A stretch of DNA of 15,010 bases from Chloroflexota bacterium (GCA_020849725.1 JADLAZ010000066.1:1-15010), one strand, 5' to 3'. Counted from the first letter of the stretch, positions 6,945-14,576 are shown. Notes: a model not told the origin generated them from the sequence alone. A program made the numbers and translations.

Positions 6945-9110
6945 ATGGCACGCCGATTCTCACTCGCCTACCTTCGCCACGGCGCCTGGCTGCGCCGGTC
7001 GGTACAGGGTGGCTCGGTCGCCGACATGCTGCGCCTGCTCCTGTTCGGCGTTGTGCTCACGTTGCTGGTGAGCCTGGCGATCGGCCTGCGCTGGAGTGCG
7101 ACCCCGCGCTACCAGGCCGGCGAAGTCGCCACTACCACGGTTAAGGCGCCGCGCACGACGACGTTCACCAGCGAGGTGCTGACCGAGGCGGCCCGCCGCG
7201 ATGCAGCCCAGGACCCCAGCACAATCCAGCTGCGCCTGGAACCGGCAGTGGCTGAGGATCAAGCGCGGCGGCTGGCCGAAGCGCTGAACGACATCACCCG
7301 CATCCGCCACGACACCACCCTCAGCATCAGTCAGCGGCTGGAGCGGTTGCGCGCCCTGACGGCCACACCGCTGACTGAGGACCAGATCAACGCCCTGCTG
7401 AACCTGGACGATGGCGAGTGGAACACGGTCGTGGCCGAGACGCGCGCCGTGCTGCGGCGGGCGCTCGAGCGCCAGGTGATCGCGGACGAGGTCGGCGCGA
7501 CGCGCGAGCGCCTGCGCGACTGGATCCGGCCGGCACTCAGCGACGTGCAACGCAACCTGGCGGTGGCGCTGGCATCGCCATTCGTGCGCGCCAACGTCGT
7601 CGTCGACGGTCCGGCGACCGAGCGCAACCGCCAGCGGGCACGCGACGAGGTGCAGCCAGTGCGTGTCACCGTGCAACGCGGCGAGGTCGTCATCCGCGAT
7701 GGCGCCATCGTCAGCGCCCTCGATGTCGAAAAGTTGGAGCAGCTCGGCCTGCGCGACCGGACGACGACCGTGCCGGAGCTGCTCGGCATCGCCGCGCTGA
7801 TCGGGACGCTGACGGCGCTGCTGCTAACCTATGTCGTGCTGTTTCAGCCGACGATCTGGCGCGGCCGCACGATGCTGCTGGTCGGCATGGTCATCGTCGG
7901 CACCGTCGTCGGCGCCCGACTGGTGTTCCCGCTGCATCCCCTCGCGCCGTACGCCTTCCCGGTGGCGACGGCGGCGATGGTGCTGGCGGTGCTGCTTGAT
8001 GCGCATCTGGCGGTGATCGTCGGCGCGTACCTGGCGCTGGCGCTCGGGCTGGTTGGCGACAGCTCGCTGGAGCTGGCGCTGCTGGCGTTCGCCATGTGCA
8101 TCGGTGGCGCGTTCATCATGTGGCGGGCAGACCGCACGGCGCGCTTCCTGACTGCTGGCCTGATCGTGGCGCTGCTGAGCCTGGTGGTCACGCTCGGCTT
8201 CCGGCTCACCAGCCAGGCGCTGGACGTGGGCGATCTGGCGCAGGTGGCCGTCCTCAGCGCGGTCAACGGCGCCCTGGCCGCCGGGCTGACTTTCGTCGCC
8301 TTCAGCCTGCTGGGCAGCCTGTTCGGCATCACGACCGTGCTGCAACTGCTGGAGCTGGCGCATCCGAATCAGCCGGTGCTGCGCCGCCTGGCGCGCGAGG
8401 CGCCCGGCACCTACCATCACAGCATCGTCGTCAGCAGCCTGGCCGAGGCGGCGGCCGAGCAAATCGGAGCCGACCCGCTGTTCACGCGCGTGGCCGTCTA
8501 CTACCACGATATCGGCAAGGTGATGCGCCCGTATTTCTTCGTCGAGAACCAGGCCAATATCGACAATGTCCACGACAGTCTCGACCCAAAGACGAGTGCT
8601 CAGATCATCATCGGCCATGTCGCTGATGGTGTCGCGCTGGCACGCCGGCACCGCCTGCCGAACCGCATCGTCGACATCATCCGCGAGCATCACGGCACGA
8701 CCCAGGTGCGCTACTTCCTGCACAAGGCCAATGAGATGGCGATCGATGTCGACGTGACTGACTATACGTACCCGGGGCCGCGCCCGCAGTCCAAGGAATC
8801 GGGCATCATCATGCTGGCCGACGCGGTCGAGGCGACCGTGCGCTCGCAATTCCAGTCCGGCAAACTGCTGGCCGAGGCTGATGAGATCCCTGGCGACGAT
8901 GTCGGCGTGGCCGTGACGCGGGACGATCAGATCGGCCAGATTGTCAATCGGATCGTCAACGAGCGGCTGGTGGAGGGCCAGCTCGATGAGTGCGGGTTGA
9001 CGCTGCAGGACCTCAACCGCATCCGGTCGGCCTTCACGACCGTCCTGACCAGCATCTACCATCCGCGCATCGATTATCCGGCCGCCCGCCGGGCAGCGGC
9101 CGTGCCGTGA
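6945..9110 (+). CDS. pgpH: 7TM-HD family cyclic-di-AMP phosphodiesterase
   Basis: A 721-residue membrane phosphodiesterase of the YqfF/PgpH family, which linearises c-di-AMP to pApA in the cytoplasm. Order: an N-terminal membrane helix (about 29-48); a large extracytoplasmic 7TM-HDED region (about 50-275) ending in the family motif GEVVIRDGAIVS; seven hydrophobic helices between about 278 and 460; and a cytoplasmic HD domain. The metal-binding set is complete: H491/H492 (YHHSIV), H521-D522 (YYHDIGK), H558 (GHVADG), H582/H583 (EHHGTT) and D626 (LADAVEA). RPYFFVENQ, DSLDPKTSAQIII and YTYPGPRPQSKE are all characteristic. Length is normal for the family. ATG 6945 has GAGG five bases upstream. Its TGA overlaps the GTG of ybeY, so translation is probably coupled. 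In many bacteria phoH precedes this gene; here a yqeY-like gene does. Confidence 0.95.
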   Translation: MARRFSLAYLRHGAWLRRSVQGGSVADMLRLLLFGVVLTLLVSLAIGLRWSATPRYQAGEVATTTVKAPRTTTFTSEVLTEAARRDAAQDPSTIQLRLEPAVAEDQARRLAEALNDITRIRHDTTLSISQRLERLRALTATPLTEDQINALLNLDDGEWNTVVAETRAVLRRALERQVIADEVGATRERLRDWIRPALSDVQRNLAVALASPFVRANVVVDGPATERNRQRARDEVQPVRVTVQRGEVVIRDGAIVSALDVEKLEQLGLRDRTTTVPELLGIAALIGTLTALLLTYVVLFQPTIWRGRTMLLVGMVIVGTVVGARLVFPLHPLAPYAFPVATAAMVLAVLLDAHLAVIVGAYLALALGLVGDSSLELALLAFAMCIGGAFIMWRADRTARFLTAGLIVALLSLVVTLGFRLTSQALDVGDLAQVAVLSAVNGALAAGLTFVAFSLLGSLFGITTVLQLLELAHPNQPVLRRLAREAPGTYHHSIVVSSLAEAAAEQIGADPLFTRVAVYYHDIGKVMRPYFFVENQANIDNVHDSLDPKTSAQIIIGHVADGVALARRHRLPNRIVDIIREHHGTTQVRYFLHKANEMAIDVDVTDYTYPGPRPQSKESGIIMLADAVEATVRSQFQSGKLLAEADEIPGDDVGVAVTRDDQIGQIVNRIVNERLVEGQLDECGLTLQDLNRIRSAFTTVLTSIYHPRIDYPAARRAAAVP

Positions 9111-9637
9111 GGAGATGCAGCCGGCTGAGGACGCCGAGTGCGACCAGTAGTCCGAGTGCGCCGCCGCCGTCACCTATTGCGCTTGCAGGCGCGACTGTTG
9201 ACGTCAGTCTCGTGCCGGGGACGCCGCCAGACATCGTGGCCGATGTGCTGGCGGCACTCGTTGCATTCACACTAGCGACCGAGGGCGTGCGCGATCCGGT
9301 CGGGGTGAGTGTCGTCGTGGTCGATGACGCGACCATTCAGGCGCTGCACGCGCGCCATATGGGCCTGGACACGCCAACTGACGTGCTGACCTTCGACCTG
9401 GCCGGCGATGGCTTTGTGTCGGGTGAGCCGGCGCCGATGCTGGGCGAGGTGATCGTCTCGCACGAGACGGCCCTGGTTCAGGCGGCCGACGCTGGCCACA
9501 GCCTGGCTCATGAGGTTGCCTTCCTGGTCGTGCATGGCGTCCTGCATCTGCTGGGCCATGACGATGCGACGCCGGCGCAACGGGCCGCCATGCACGCCCA
9601 CCAGGAGGCACTTCTCACAGCATTTGATGCCCAGTGA
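9107..9637 (+). CDS. ybeY: Endoribonuclease YbeY (16S rRNA maturation)
   Basis: A metal-dependent single-strand endoribonuclease used in 3' processing of 16S rRNA and ribosome quality control; 176 residues from GTG 9107. Recognised by DTPTDVLTFDLAG (equivalent of the family's RPTDVISF), MLGEVIVSHETA (equivalent of LGDIxIS) and the signature HEVAFLVVHGVLHLLGHDD. The usual metal site is H-x3-H-x5-H; here H143 and H147 are present but the third position is D153, with H151 two residues before it. The start was chosen because GTG 9107 overlaps the pgpH stop (GTGA); the nearby ATG 9115 leads to a stop within 12 codons. The first 30 residues are Ser/Pro/Ala-rich and unlike the family, so translation could begin later at a non-standard codon. 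The family assignment is firm. Confidence 0.92.
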   Translation: MRRCSRLRTPSATSSPSAPPPSPIALAGATVDVSLVPGTPPDIVADVLAALVAFTLATEGVRDPVGVSVVVVDDATIQALHARHMGLDTPTDVLTFDLAGDGFVSGEPAPMLGEVIVSHETALVQAADAGHSLAHEVAFLVVHGVLHLLGHDDATPAQRAAMHAHQEALLTAFDAQ

Positions 9638-9729
9638 TGAGGGGGAGGGTATGAAGGGCTGTCACGCTCAGCCATCACTCCTCGCCCCCAGCCCCCAGCG
9701 CCTGCCCGACGCTCGCCGCGCGTCGGCGG

Positions 9730-9735
9730 TAGAAT
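9730..9735 (+). promoter_or_regulatory. Possible -10 element upstream of hemW
   Basis: TAGAAT differs from TATAAT at one base and lies 41 bp before the hemW start in the 139-bp ybeY-hemW gap. No clear -35 was found, so hemW may have its own promoter or may simply be read through from ybeY. Confidence 0.25.
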
Positions 9736-9776
9736 GGGCTGACTGGACAGAGCGGGCGGCGAGGGGTGGATAACGC

Positions 9777-11021
9777 ATGGCGCGGGCGGCGACACGGGCG
9801 GCGACGCGGATGGAGACAACGACAGCGGCTGACAGCGCGCCAGCAGCCGGCCTATACGTACACATACCCTTCTGCCGCACCAAGTGCCACTACTGCGATT
9901 TCAACACCTACGCCGGCATCGATGATCTCATCCCGGCTTTCGTCGCGGCGCTGGGTCAGGAGATCGACTGCGGCGCGGCTGTCACAGACCGCGCCGGTCG
10001 TGCGCTGGTGAGCGTCTTCTTCGGCGGCGGGACGCCGTCCCTGCTCAGTGGCGGGCAGGTGGGCGCGCTGCTCGAGCGCGCGGCGCGCGCCTGGGGCCTG
10101 CCGGCCGGCATCGAGATCACGCTGGAGGCGAACCCCGGCACGCTGACACCGGCCACGCTGGCCGATCTGCGCGCGGCCGGTGTGAATCGGCTCAGCCTGG
10201 GGGCACAGACGCTGCGGCCGCAGGGTCTGGCGGCGCTGGGCCGCGAGCACGACGTGGCCGCCATTCACACCAGCGTGGCGGCGGCGCGAGCCGCCGGCTT
10301 CGACAACCTCAACCTTGACCTCATCTACGGCTGGATGGGCCAGCGCGCGGCCGACTGGCAGTCAGACCTCGACGGCGTGGCGGCATTAGCGGTAGAGCAT
10401 CTCTCGCTCTACCCGCTCACGGTCGAGACCGGCACGCCGCTGGCGCGGATGGTGGCGCAGGGGCGCGCGCGCGTGGCAAACGACGACACGCTGGCCGAGT
10501 GGTACGACCTGGCCGTCGATCGGCTGGCTGACGCTGGTTATGTCCAGTATGAAGTCTCAAACTGGGCCAGGCGGGATGCCGGCGCGCCGCTGGTCGGGCC
10601 GGGCGCGAGTCCACCCCACGCCTGTCGCCACAACTTGCTCTACTGGCGCAACGAGGAGTACTGGGCCGGTGGGCCGGGGGCGCACGCGCACTGGGCTGGC
10701 CAGCGCTGGATGAATGTCAAGAGTCCGCGCCAGTACATCGACCGCGTGCGCCGCGGCGAGTCGCTGGTCGCGACCAGCGAAACGATCGCACCAGCACTGG
10801 CGATGGCCGAGACGATGCTGCTTGGTTTGCGGCTGAGCGAGGGCGTATCGCTGACGCGCTTTGCCGCCCGGCACGGCGTCCGCGCCGAGGTCGTGTATAC
10901 TCGCGAACTTGCGGACCTGTTGGCTAGCGGTGATCTGATTCTGGATGGAGAGACACTGCTGATTCCTCAGGCCCGCCGCTATCTGCTGGACGGCATCGTG
11001 GCCCGCTTCCTGCCCGCGTGA
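9777..11021 (+). CDS. hemW: Radical SAM heme chaperone HemW (coproporphyrinogen-oxidase-like)
   Basis: A 414-residue radical SAM protein of the HemW branch, which binds heme and hands it to target proteins rather than oxidising coproporphyrinogen. Seen: AGLYVHIPFCRTKCHYCDF with the iron-sulphur cysteines C33, C37 and C40 followed by D-F, where true HemN has a further Cys; FFGGGTPSLL (SAM-binding Gly motif); ITLEANPGTL; VNRLSLGAQT; LNLDLIYG; and HNLLYW (285-290), the HNxxYW heme-binding motif of HemW. A winged-helix-like C-terminus (ETMLLGLRLSEGVSL...) completes the family architecture. ATG 9777 has GGTGGA six bases upstream; ATG 9810 is an alternative, and the first 24 residues are not conserved. 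The DarA-like gene follows after 49 bp. Confidence 0.93.
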   Translation: MARAATRAATRMETTTAADSAPAAGLYVHIPFCRTKCHYCDFNTYAGIDDLIPAFVAALGQEIDCGAAVTDRAGRALVSVFFGGGTPSLLSGGQVGALLERAARAWGLPAGIEITLEANPGTLTPATLADLRAAGVNRLSLGAQTLRPQGLAALGREHDVAAIHTSVAAARAAGFDNLNLDLIYGWMGQRAADWQSDLDGVAALAVEHLSLYPLTVETGTPLARMVAQGRARVANDDTLAEWYDLAVDRLADAGYVQYEVSNWARRDAGAPLVGPGASPPHACRHNLLYWRNEEYWAGGPGAHAHWAGQRWMNVKSPRQYIDRVRRGESLVATSETIAPALAMAETMLLGLRLSEGVSLTRFAARHGVRAEVVYTRELADLLASGDLILDGETLLIPQARRYLLDGIVARFLPA

Positions 11022-11070
11022 CCGGCGCCGAGGGCTGTCCGCGCACCACTGCCCCACAAGGACGTGACTC

Positions 11071-11421
11071 ATGGGGACCACACCACCGACGCCCATGAAG
11101 CTCATCATCGCCATGATCGAGGACTACGATGCGCCGGCCCTGCTGCGCGCCCTGGCCAAGCGGGGGTGGGGCGCGACGCAGATCGCGGCCACCGGTGGGG
11201 CACTGCGTGGCGGCCGGGTGACGCTGCTGATCGGGATTCAGACAACCCAGGTGCGGTCGGCGCTGCGGCTCATCGCCGAGCACTGTCGGCAAGGGGTCGA
11301 GCCGGCGACGATGGACACGGGTGACGAGGAGGCCTGGTATCCGCCGGCGCCGGTGGCGGCGCTGATGGGCGGCGCTTCGGTGCTGGTCGTGCCGGTCGCG
11401 CGCTTCGAGCAGATGGGTTAG
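11071..11421 (+). CDS. PII-like protein of the cyclic-di-AMP receptor family (DarA/PstA/YaaQ), divergent pocket
   Basis: A 116-residue cytoplasmic protein of the DUF970/CdAR family, trimeric PII-like proteins that bind c-di-AMP in other bacteria. The core MKLIIAMIEDYDAPALLRAL, IAATGGALRGG, TLLIGI and GGASVLVVPVARFEQ align along the whole length with S. aureus PstA as I recall it. Against that recalled sequence (numbering from the internal MKLI Met), positions 26, 36 and 41 are Gly, Ala and Arg rather than Arg, Phe and Asn; these are among residues I remember as contacting the ligand. T28 is kept. ATG 11071 has AAGGA eight bases upstream, better than the internal ATG 11095, so an 8-residue leader MGTTPPTP is predicted. 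Co-directional with pgpH about 2 kb upstream, which supports a c-di-AMP link, but ligand binding is not assured. The oxidoreductase gene starts 32 bp after the stop. Confidence 0.85.
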   Translation: MGTTPPTPMKLIIAMIEDYDAPALLRALAKRGWGATQIAATGGALRGGRVTLLIGIQTTQVRSALRLIAEHCRQGVEPATMDTGDEEAWYPPAPVAALMGGASVLVVPVARFEQMG

Positions 11422-11453
11422 TGGGGGAGTGGGGGGCTGTGATCGCAGGGGAT

Positions 11454-12476
11454 ATGACTACTTCGCAACCGACCACAATCTGCCTGGTCGGCTGCGGCGG
11501 CATTGGCGCACGACACGTACAGGCAGCACAGGAAGCAGACGAGGTTGTCCGCTACGGAGCAGTGTTCGACACTGACCCCGCTCGTGCCAGCGCGCTCGTG
11601 AAGCAAGCTGGCCTGGCGGCACGAGTGCTGCCTTCCTGGGAAGCAGTTCTGCGCGACCCGGCGATCGACGGTATCGACCTCTGCCTGCCGAACAGTCTCC
11701 ATGCCCGATTTGCAATCGAGGCGCTCCAGGCCGGTAAGCACGTCCTGACCGAGAAGCCGATGGCGCTGTCTGTCGCCGACTGTGACCGAATGATCGCCTC
11801 TGCCGCTGCCGCCGGACGCTTGCTGACCGTGATCCACAATCGGCGCTTTGACGAGCCGGCGCTGGCGCTCAAGGCACTGATCGACTCAGGCGACCTGGGC
11901 GACCCGTTCCTGGTGGAGACACACGGCATCGAAGGGCCAGGTACCGTCGGACGTGGGCGCTGGCTGGCCAGCGAGACCGAGGGCGGCATCGCCATGGCCC
12001 AGACCGTCCACTTCGCCTACATGGTGCGCTGGCTGCTCGGTCCGATCGTCGACGTGTCGTGCTTCACCAGCCGCAAAGGTATCGACTGGATGGATGGGGC
12101 CGTGTCATGCGTCATCCTGCTGCGCTTCGCCAGTGACGCCATCGGCGAGATGACCTCGACGTTCGGTCAGGCAGCGGGCGCCAACGAGCACCGCATCACA
12201 GTCTACGGCGGCCAGGGCATCGCCACCCACAGCCGCAACACGCTGCGCGTGGTCTGCCCGGCGCGCTACGGTAATGACGACTGGCACGAAATCACCTTTC
12301 CCAACCATGACTGGGGCCAGGGCTTCGGAACCCAGATCGCCGCTTTCGGTCGGGCGATCTCCGGCCAGGGCGACGTCGCCGTCTCACCGAGTGAGGGGCG
12401 GGAGGCCGTCGAACTGATCGAGGCCGCCTACCGCTCGGCGGCGACGCGCCAGGCTGTGCGACTGCCGTTGGCGTGA
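11454..12476 (+). CDS. Gfo/Idh/MocA family NAD(P)-dependent oxidoreductase
   Basis: A 340-residue oxidoreductase, probably acting on a sugar, inositol or related polyol. The N-terminal Rossmann domain shows ICLVGCGGIGARHV (GxGxxG at 13-18), VFDTDPARA after the second strand, CLPNSLHARFAIEAL and the family signature GKHVLTEKPMAL with catalytic-region Lys101. In the C-terminal alpha/beta domain, GGIAMAQTVHFAYMVRWLLG (H186) corresponds to the substrate-binding 'GGG..D.G.H..D...WL.G' segment, but the usual Asp before the His is replaced, so the substrate may be atypical. Several starts are possible: ATG 11454 fits the family's usual short lead into the first strand, while GTG 11439 and GTG 11421 (overlapping the previous stop) have G-rich upstream sequence. 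The tight spacing to the DarA-like gene suggests co-transcription without telling a shared role. Substrate not assignable. Confidence 0.88.
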   Translation: MTTSQPTTICLVGCGGIGARHVQAAQEADEVVRYGAVFDTDPARASALVKQAGLAARVLPSWEAVLRDPAIDGIDLCLPNSLHARFAIEALQAGKHVLTEKPMALSVADCDRMIASAAAAGRLLTVIHNRRFDEPALALKALIDSGDLGDPFLVETHGIEGPGTVGRGRWLASETEGGIAMAQTVHFAYMVRWLLGPIVDVSCFTSRKGIDWMDGAVSCVILLRFASDAIGEMTSTFGQAAGANEHRITVYGGQGIATHSRNTLRVVCPARYGNDDWHEITFPNHDWGQGFGTQIAAFGRAISGQGDVAVSPSEGREAVELIEAAYRSAATRQAVRLPLA

Positions 12477-12546
12477 GGCGCTCACAAGCGGGACATGAGC
12501 TGGACTCAGCGCACCTGGCTCCCGTGTCAGGGACACCTACACTCTG

Positions 12547-13152
12547 TCAGTAGCCGTCAGATGGCTCCAACTCGGCCCGACTCAGCCGCAACAGGTACTC
12601 CGCCTGAGGCTCGCCAGGAACCTGGACCTGCTTCAGAAAGCGGAAGCCGGCCTTCTCATAGGCGCGGATAGCGGCCGTGTTTGCTGGCTCCGGCCCAATG
12701 ATGCAACTCTCGATCGCTGGGTCAGGAAACACGCAGTCGCGCAGGAAACGGCGCAGCAGCGGCGCCCCTAGTCCTCGATGGGCGTACTCTGGCTCACCGA
12801 TGAGGAGGTCGACACCGGCCGCAACCTCATCGATCGCCACCGCGGTGGCGTAGTCTGCATGCTGATCGATCCGGTAGGTCTGAATGTAGCCGATGGGCGC
12901 GTCCGCGTACTCGATCACGTAGGCCCAGACCGGCTCCAATAGACCCTCGGTGGTGGCATGGAACGGTATACTTGTCATCGCTAATGGGATATGTTTCCCG
13001 TAGTGGTCGGCCACCCAGGCCAGCGTGATCGGCTCTGCCTCGTACCACCAGCGGGCCACGTGCGGTATCAGCAGCCAGTCGTGCAGCCGCGGCAGATCTG
13101 CCTCCACCAGCGGCCGGAAGGTCACCGCGCTCGGGTCGAGCCGCCTCGTCAC
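12547..13152 (-). CDS. GNAT acetyltransferase resembling aminoglycoside 6'-N-acetyltransferases
   Basis: A 201-residue acetyl-CoA-dependent N-acetyltransferase of the Acetyltransf_8 / AAC(6')-like group. Seen: FRPLVEADLPRLHDWLLIPH and VARWWYE at the N-terminus; IGYIQTYRI; AGVDLLIGEPEY (D115, aligned with the active-site Asp of AAC(6')-Ib as I recall it); the acetyl-CoA loop HRGLGAPLLRRFL (125-137); and PANTAAIRAYEKAGFRF (156-172). Full length for the family. Start GTG 13152 with AGG a few bases upstream; no better in-frame start is seen. Natural chromosomal relatives acetylate many amines, so drug resistance cannot be concluded from sequence alone. It converges on the oxidoreductase gene across a 70-bp gap and lies 132 bp after the peptidase gene on the same strand. 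Confidence 0.85.
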   Translation of the reverse strand: MTRRLDPSAVTFRPLVEADLPRLHDWLLIPHVARWWYEAEPITLAWVADHYGKHIPLAMTSIPFHATTEGLLEPVWAYVIEYADAPIGYIQTYRIDQHADYATAVAIDEVAAGVDLLIGEPEYAHRGLGAPLLRRFLRDCVFPDPAIESCIIGPEPANTAAIRAYEKAGFRFLKQVQVPGEPQAEYLLRLSRAELEPSDGY

Positions 13153-13181
13153 GTCGCCTGGTCCTCATTGATAGGGTGGAC

Positions 13182-13199
13182 GGAGGGGACGGAGGGGAC
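13182..13199. repeat. Tandem GGAGGGGAC x2 in the acetyltransferase-peptidase gap
   Basis: Two perfect copies of a 9-bp purine-rich unit, with partial copies on both sides (GTGGAC before, GGGGTGGAC after). They lie in the 132-bp intergenic region about 30 bp upstream of the acetyltransferase start, and on the transcribed minus strand read as a C-rich tract. The rest of this gap holds nothing recognisable. Confidence 0.6.
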
Positions 13200-13284
13200 G
13201 GGGTGGACCGGCTCAGTCGTGGAACACTCCGCCGCTCGTACTCTCTCGTCTCCTGGTCCTCCCGTTCTTCCCGACCCTCCTCCG

Positions 13285-14565
13285 TCACAGCCAGCGGGCG
13301 CGGCGGTCGGGGCGACGGGCGCGCCACACCAGGAAGCCGGCGACGGCCAGCATGAGTAGCGGCACGGCCACGTCAATGACGAGGCCGAGTGGAAAATTGG
13401 CCCCGGTCGTGGACGCTCGATCGTCGGTGGCCGCCACGCTGGCGGCGGCGCCGATCGACGCCCGCCAACGCGCGTCCAGTTCCTCAATCGTCACGCCGAG
13501 CGCACCCTGGACCGCCTCGTCATAGGTAACGCCACCGCGAAAACTGGTCACCAGCGCCGCCGACCGCGCCGGTCCGAACTCCTGGATCAGAAAAGCGACG
13601 ACGGCGGCGCTCTGGGCATAGGACTGCACCGCCGCGTCCGGGTCGAGCGGGAAACTGGAGTTCAGCGCACGCAGCGGGATGAGCGTGCCCCGCCGGGCGG
13701 CGTCGCGAATGAGGCCGGGGAAACGGTTGTCCGGCGTCTCCTGCGCCACGACCGCCAGTCCCTCATCGAGCCAGGCCGGTGGGCTGTTATACGGGTTGTC
13801 AGTCGCCTGGTGCAGCACCAGATGGCTCAATTCGTGCGGGACCATTCGCCGCACCTCACGCGCCGCACCACCGTCGGGTCGGACGCCGGCGATGATGAGC
13901 TTGAGCGCCGGGTAGGCCTGCCCGCCGATCCACTCGGCCGAGTTCGGCGGCAGCGCCCGCGCGAACTCGTCATTGCTGCCGTAGAACACCATCGTAATCG
14001 GCTCGGTCGGCGCCGCGCCGACCTGGGCCTTGAGGCGGTCCAGCGTGCGCTGGGCCGTGTCGAGTACATCCTGCGCGAAGGCGTCGTCGCCGGCGTACCA
14101 GCGCACCGTCACCAGGCCCAGCGTGCGCTCGCGCCACTGGTAGCGGCTGTCGAGCAGCGTGAAGCGCTGTCGCGGCGACTCGGTTCGCTGACCGGCCGCG
14201 TCGCGCGCCTCCCAAAAGAACTCGATCTCCGAGCCAGGCGGCTGGTAGCGCTCCTGGAGATTGAGAGTGAAGCTCGCCGCCACGCGGCGGCCAGGGGTGA
14301 TGGTCGGGTGCAACTGCGCTCGCGTCGGGTCGGCCACGTGACCCATGAAGAGCCGGATATCGACGATGTCAGCCCCTGAGCTGGTCGCCGTCACCTGGAA
14401 GTCGATGCGCTCCGGAAACGCTGGCCGCGCCTGGCTATCGGCAAAGATAACCGGTTCCGCGGCCACCACCGGACTGGGTAGGAGCAGCAGCACGATCAGG
14501 AGCAACGTGATGAGTGATGAGTGATGAGTGATGAGTGCGCGCGGGGAGCGGCAGCACTCCGGCAT
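13285..14565 (-). CDS. Exported, membrane-anchored gluzincin metallopeptidase (Peptidase MA type)
   Basis: A putative zinc peptidase of 426 residues from ATG 14565. Order: an N-terminal signal sequence with basic residues, then LITLLLIVLLLLPSPVVAAE with a likely signal-peptidase site after VAA; an N-terminal beta-rich region (about 40-140); the catalytic domain with VPHELSHLVLHQ (H244, E245, H248) and third ligand E268 in PAWLDEGLAV, the gluzincin pattern; and a C-terminal membrane helix (about 392-414) followed by the basic tail RRPDRRARWL. The catalytic domain should therefore face outside the membrane. The frame stays open up to ATG 14637, but ATG 14565 has GGGGA about nine bases upstream and gives a normal signal peptide. 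The n-region is encoded by a tandem heptamer repeat. It follows prfB on the same strand. Substrate unknown. Confidence 0.85.
   Translation of the reverse strand: MPECCRSPRALITHHSSLITLLLIVLLLLPSPVVAAEPVIFADSQARPAFPERIDFQVTATSSGADIVDIRLFMGHVADPTRAQLHPTITPGRRVAASFTLNLQERYQPPGSEIEFFWEARDAAGQRTESPRQRFTLLDSRYQWRERTLGLVTVRWYAGDDAFAQDVLDTAQRTLDRLKAQVGAAPTEPITMVFYGSNDEFARALPPNSAEWIGGQAYPALKLIIAGVRPDGGAAREVRRMVPHELSHLVLHQATDNPYNSPPAWLDEGLAVVAQETPDNRFPGLIRDAARRGTLIPLRALNSSFPLDPDAAVQSYAQSAAVVAFLIQEFGPARSAALVTSFRGGVTYDEAVQGALGVTIEELDARWRASIGAAASVAATDDRASTTGANFPLGLVIDVAVPLLMLAVAGFLVWRARRPDRRARWL
14507..14537. repeat. Tandem heptamer GTGATGA, 4.4 copies
   Basis: Four perfect copies of GTGATGA (14507-14534) plus GTG. 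On the minus strand they encode the Ile-Thr-His-His-Ser-Ser-Leu-Ile-Thr part of the peptidase signal sequence. A 7-bp unit in coding sequence means that gain or loss of one copy would shift the reading frame. Confidence 0.9.
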
Positions 14566-14576
14566 CGCAGCTGGTC

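Noticed and set aside
7824..9173. A 449-codon open frame on the minus strand opposite pgpH
   Set aside because: It is rich in Arg, Gln, His and Asp with no recognisable domain and lies wholly antisense to a convincing pgpH/ybeY; it is a shadow of GC-rich coding.
9657..9673. Stem-loop GGCTG-N7-CAGCC after ybeY as a terminator
   Set aside because: The stem is only 5 bp and no T-run follows, so it is not supported as an intrinsic terminator.
12524..12536. Hairpin GTGTC-AGG-GACAC between the converging oxidoreductase and acetyltransferase genes
   Set aside because: The location suits a bidirectional terminator, but the stem is short, the loop is 3 nt and there is no T-run on either side.
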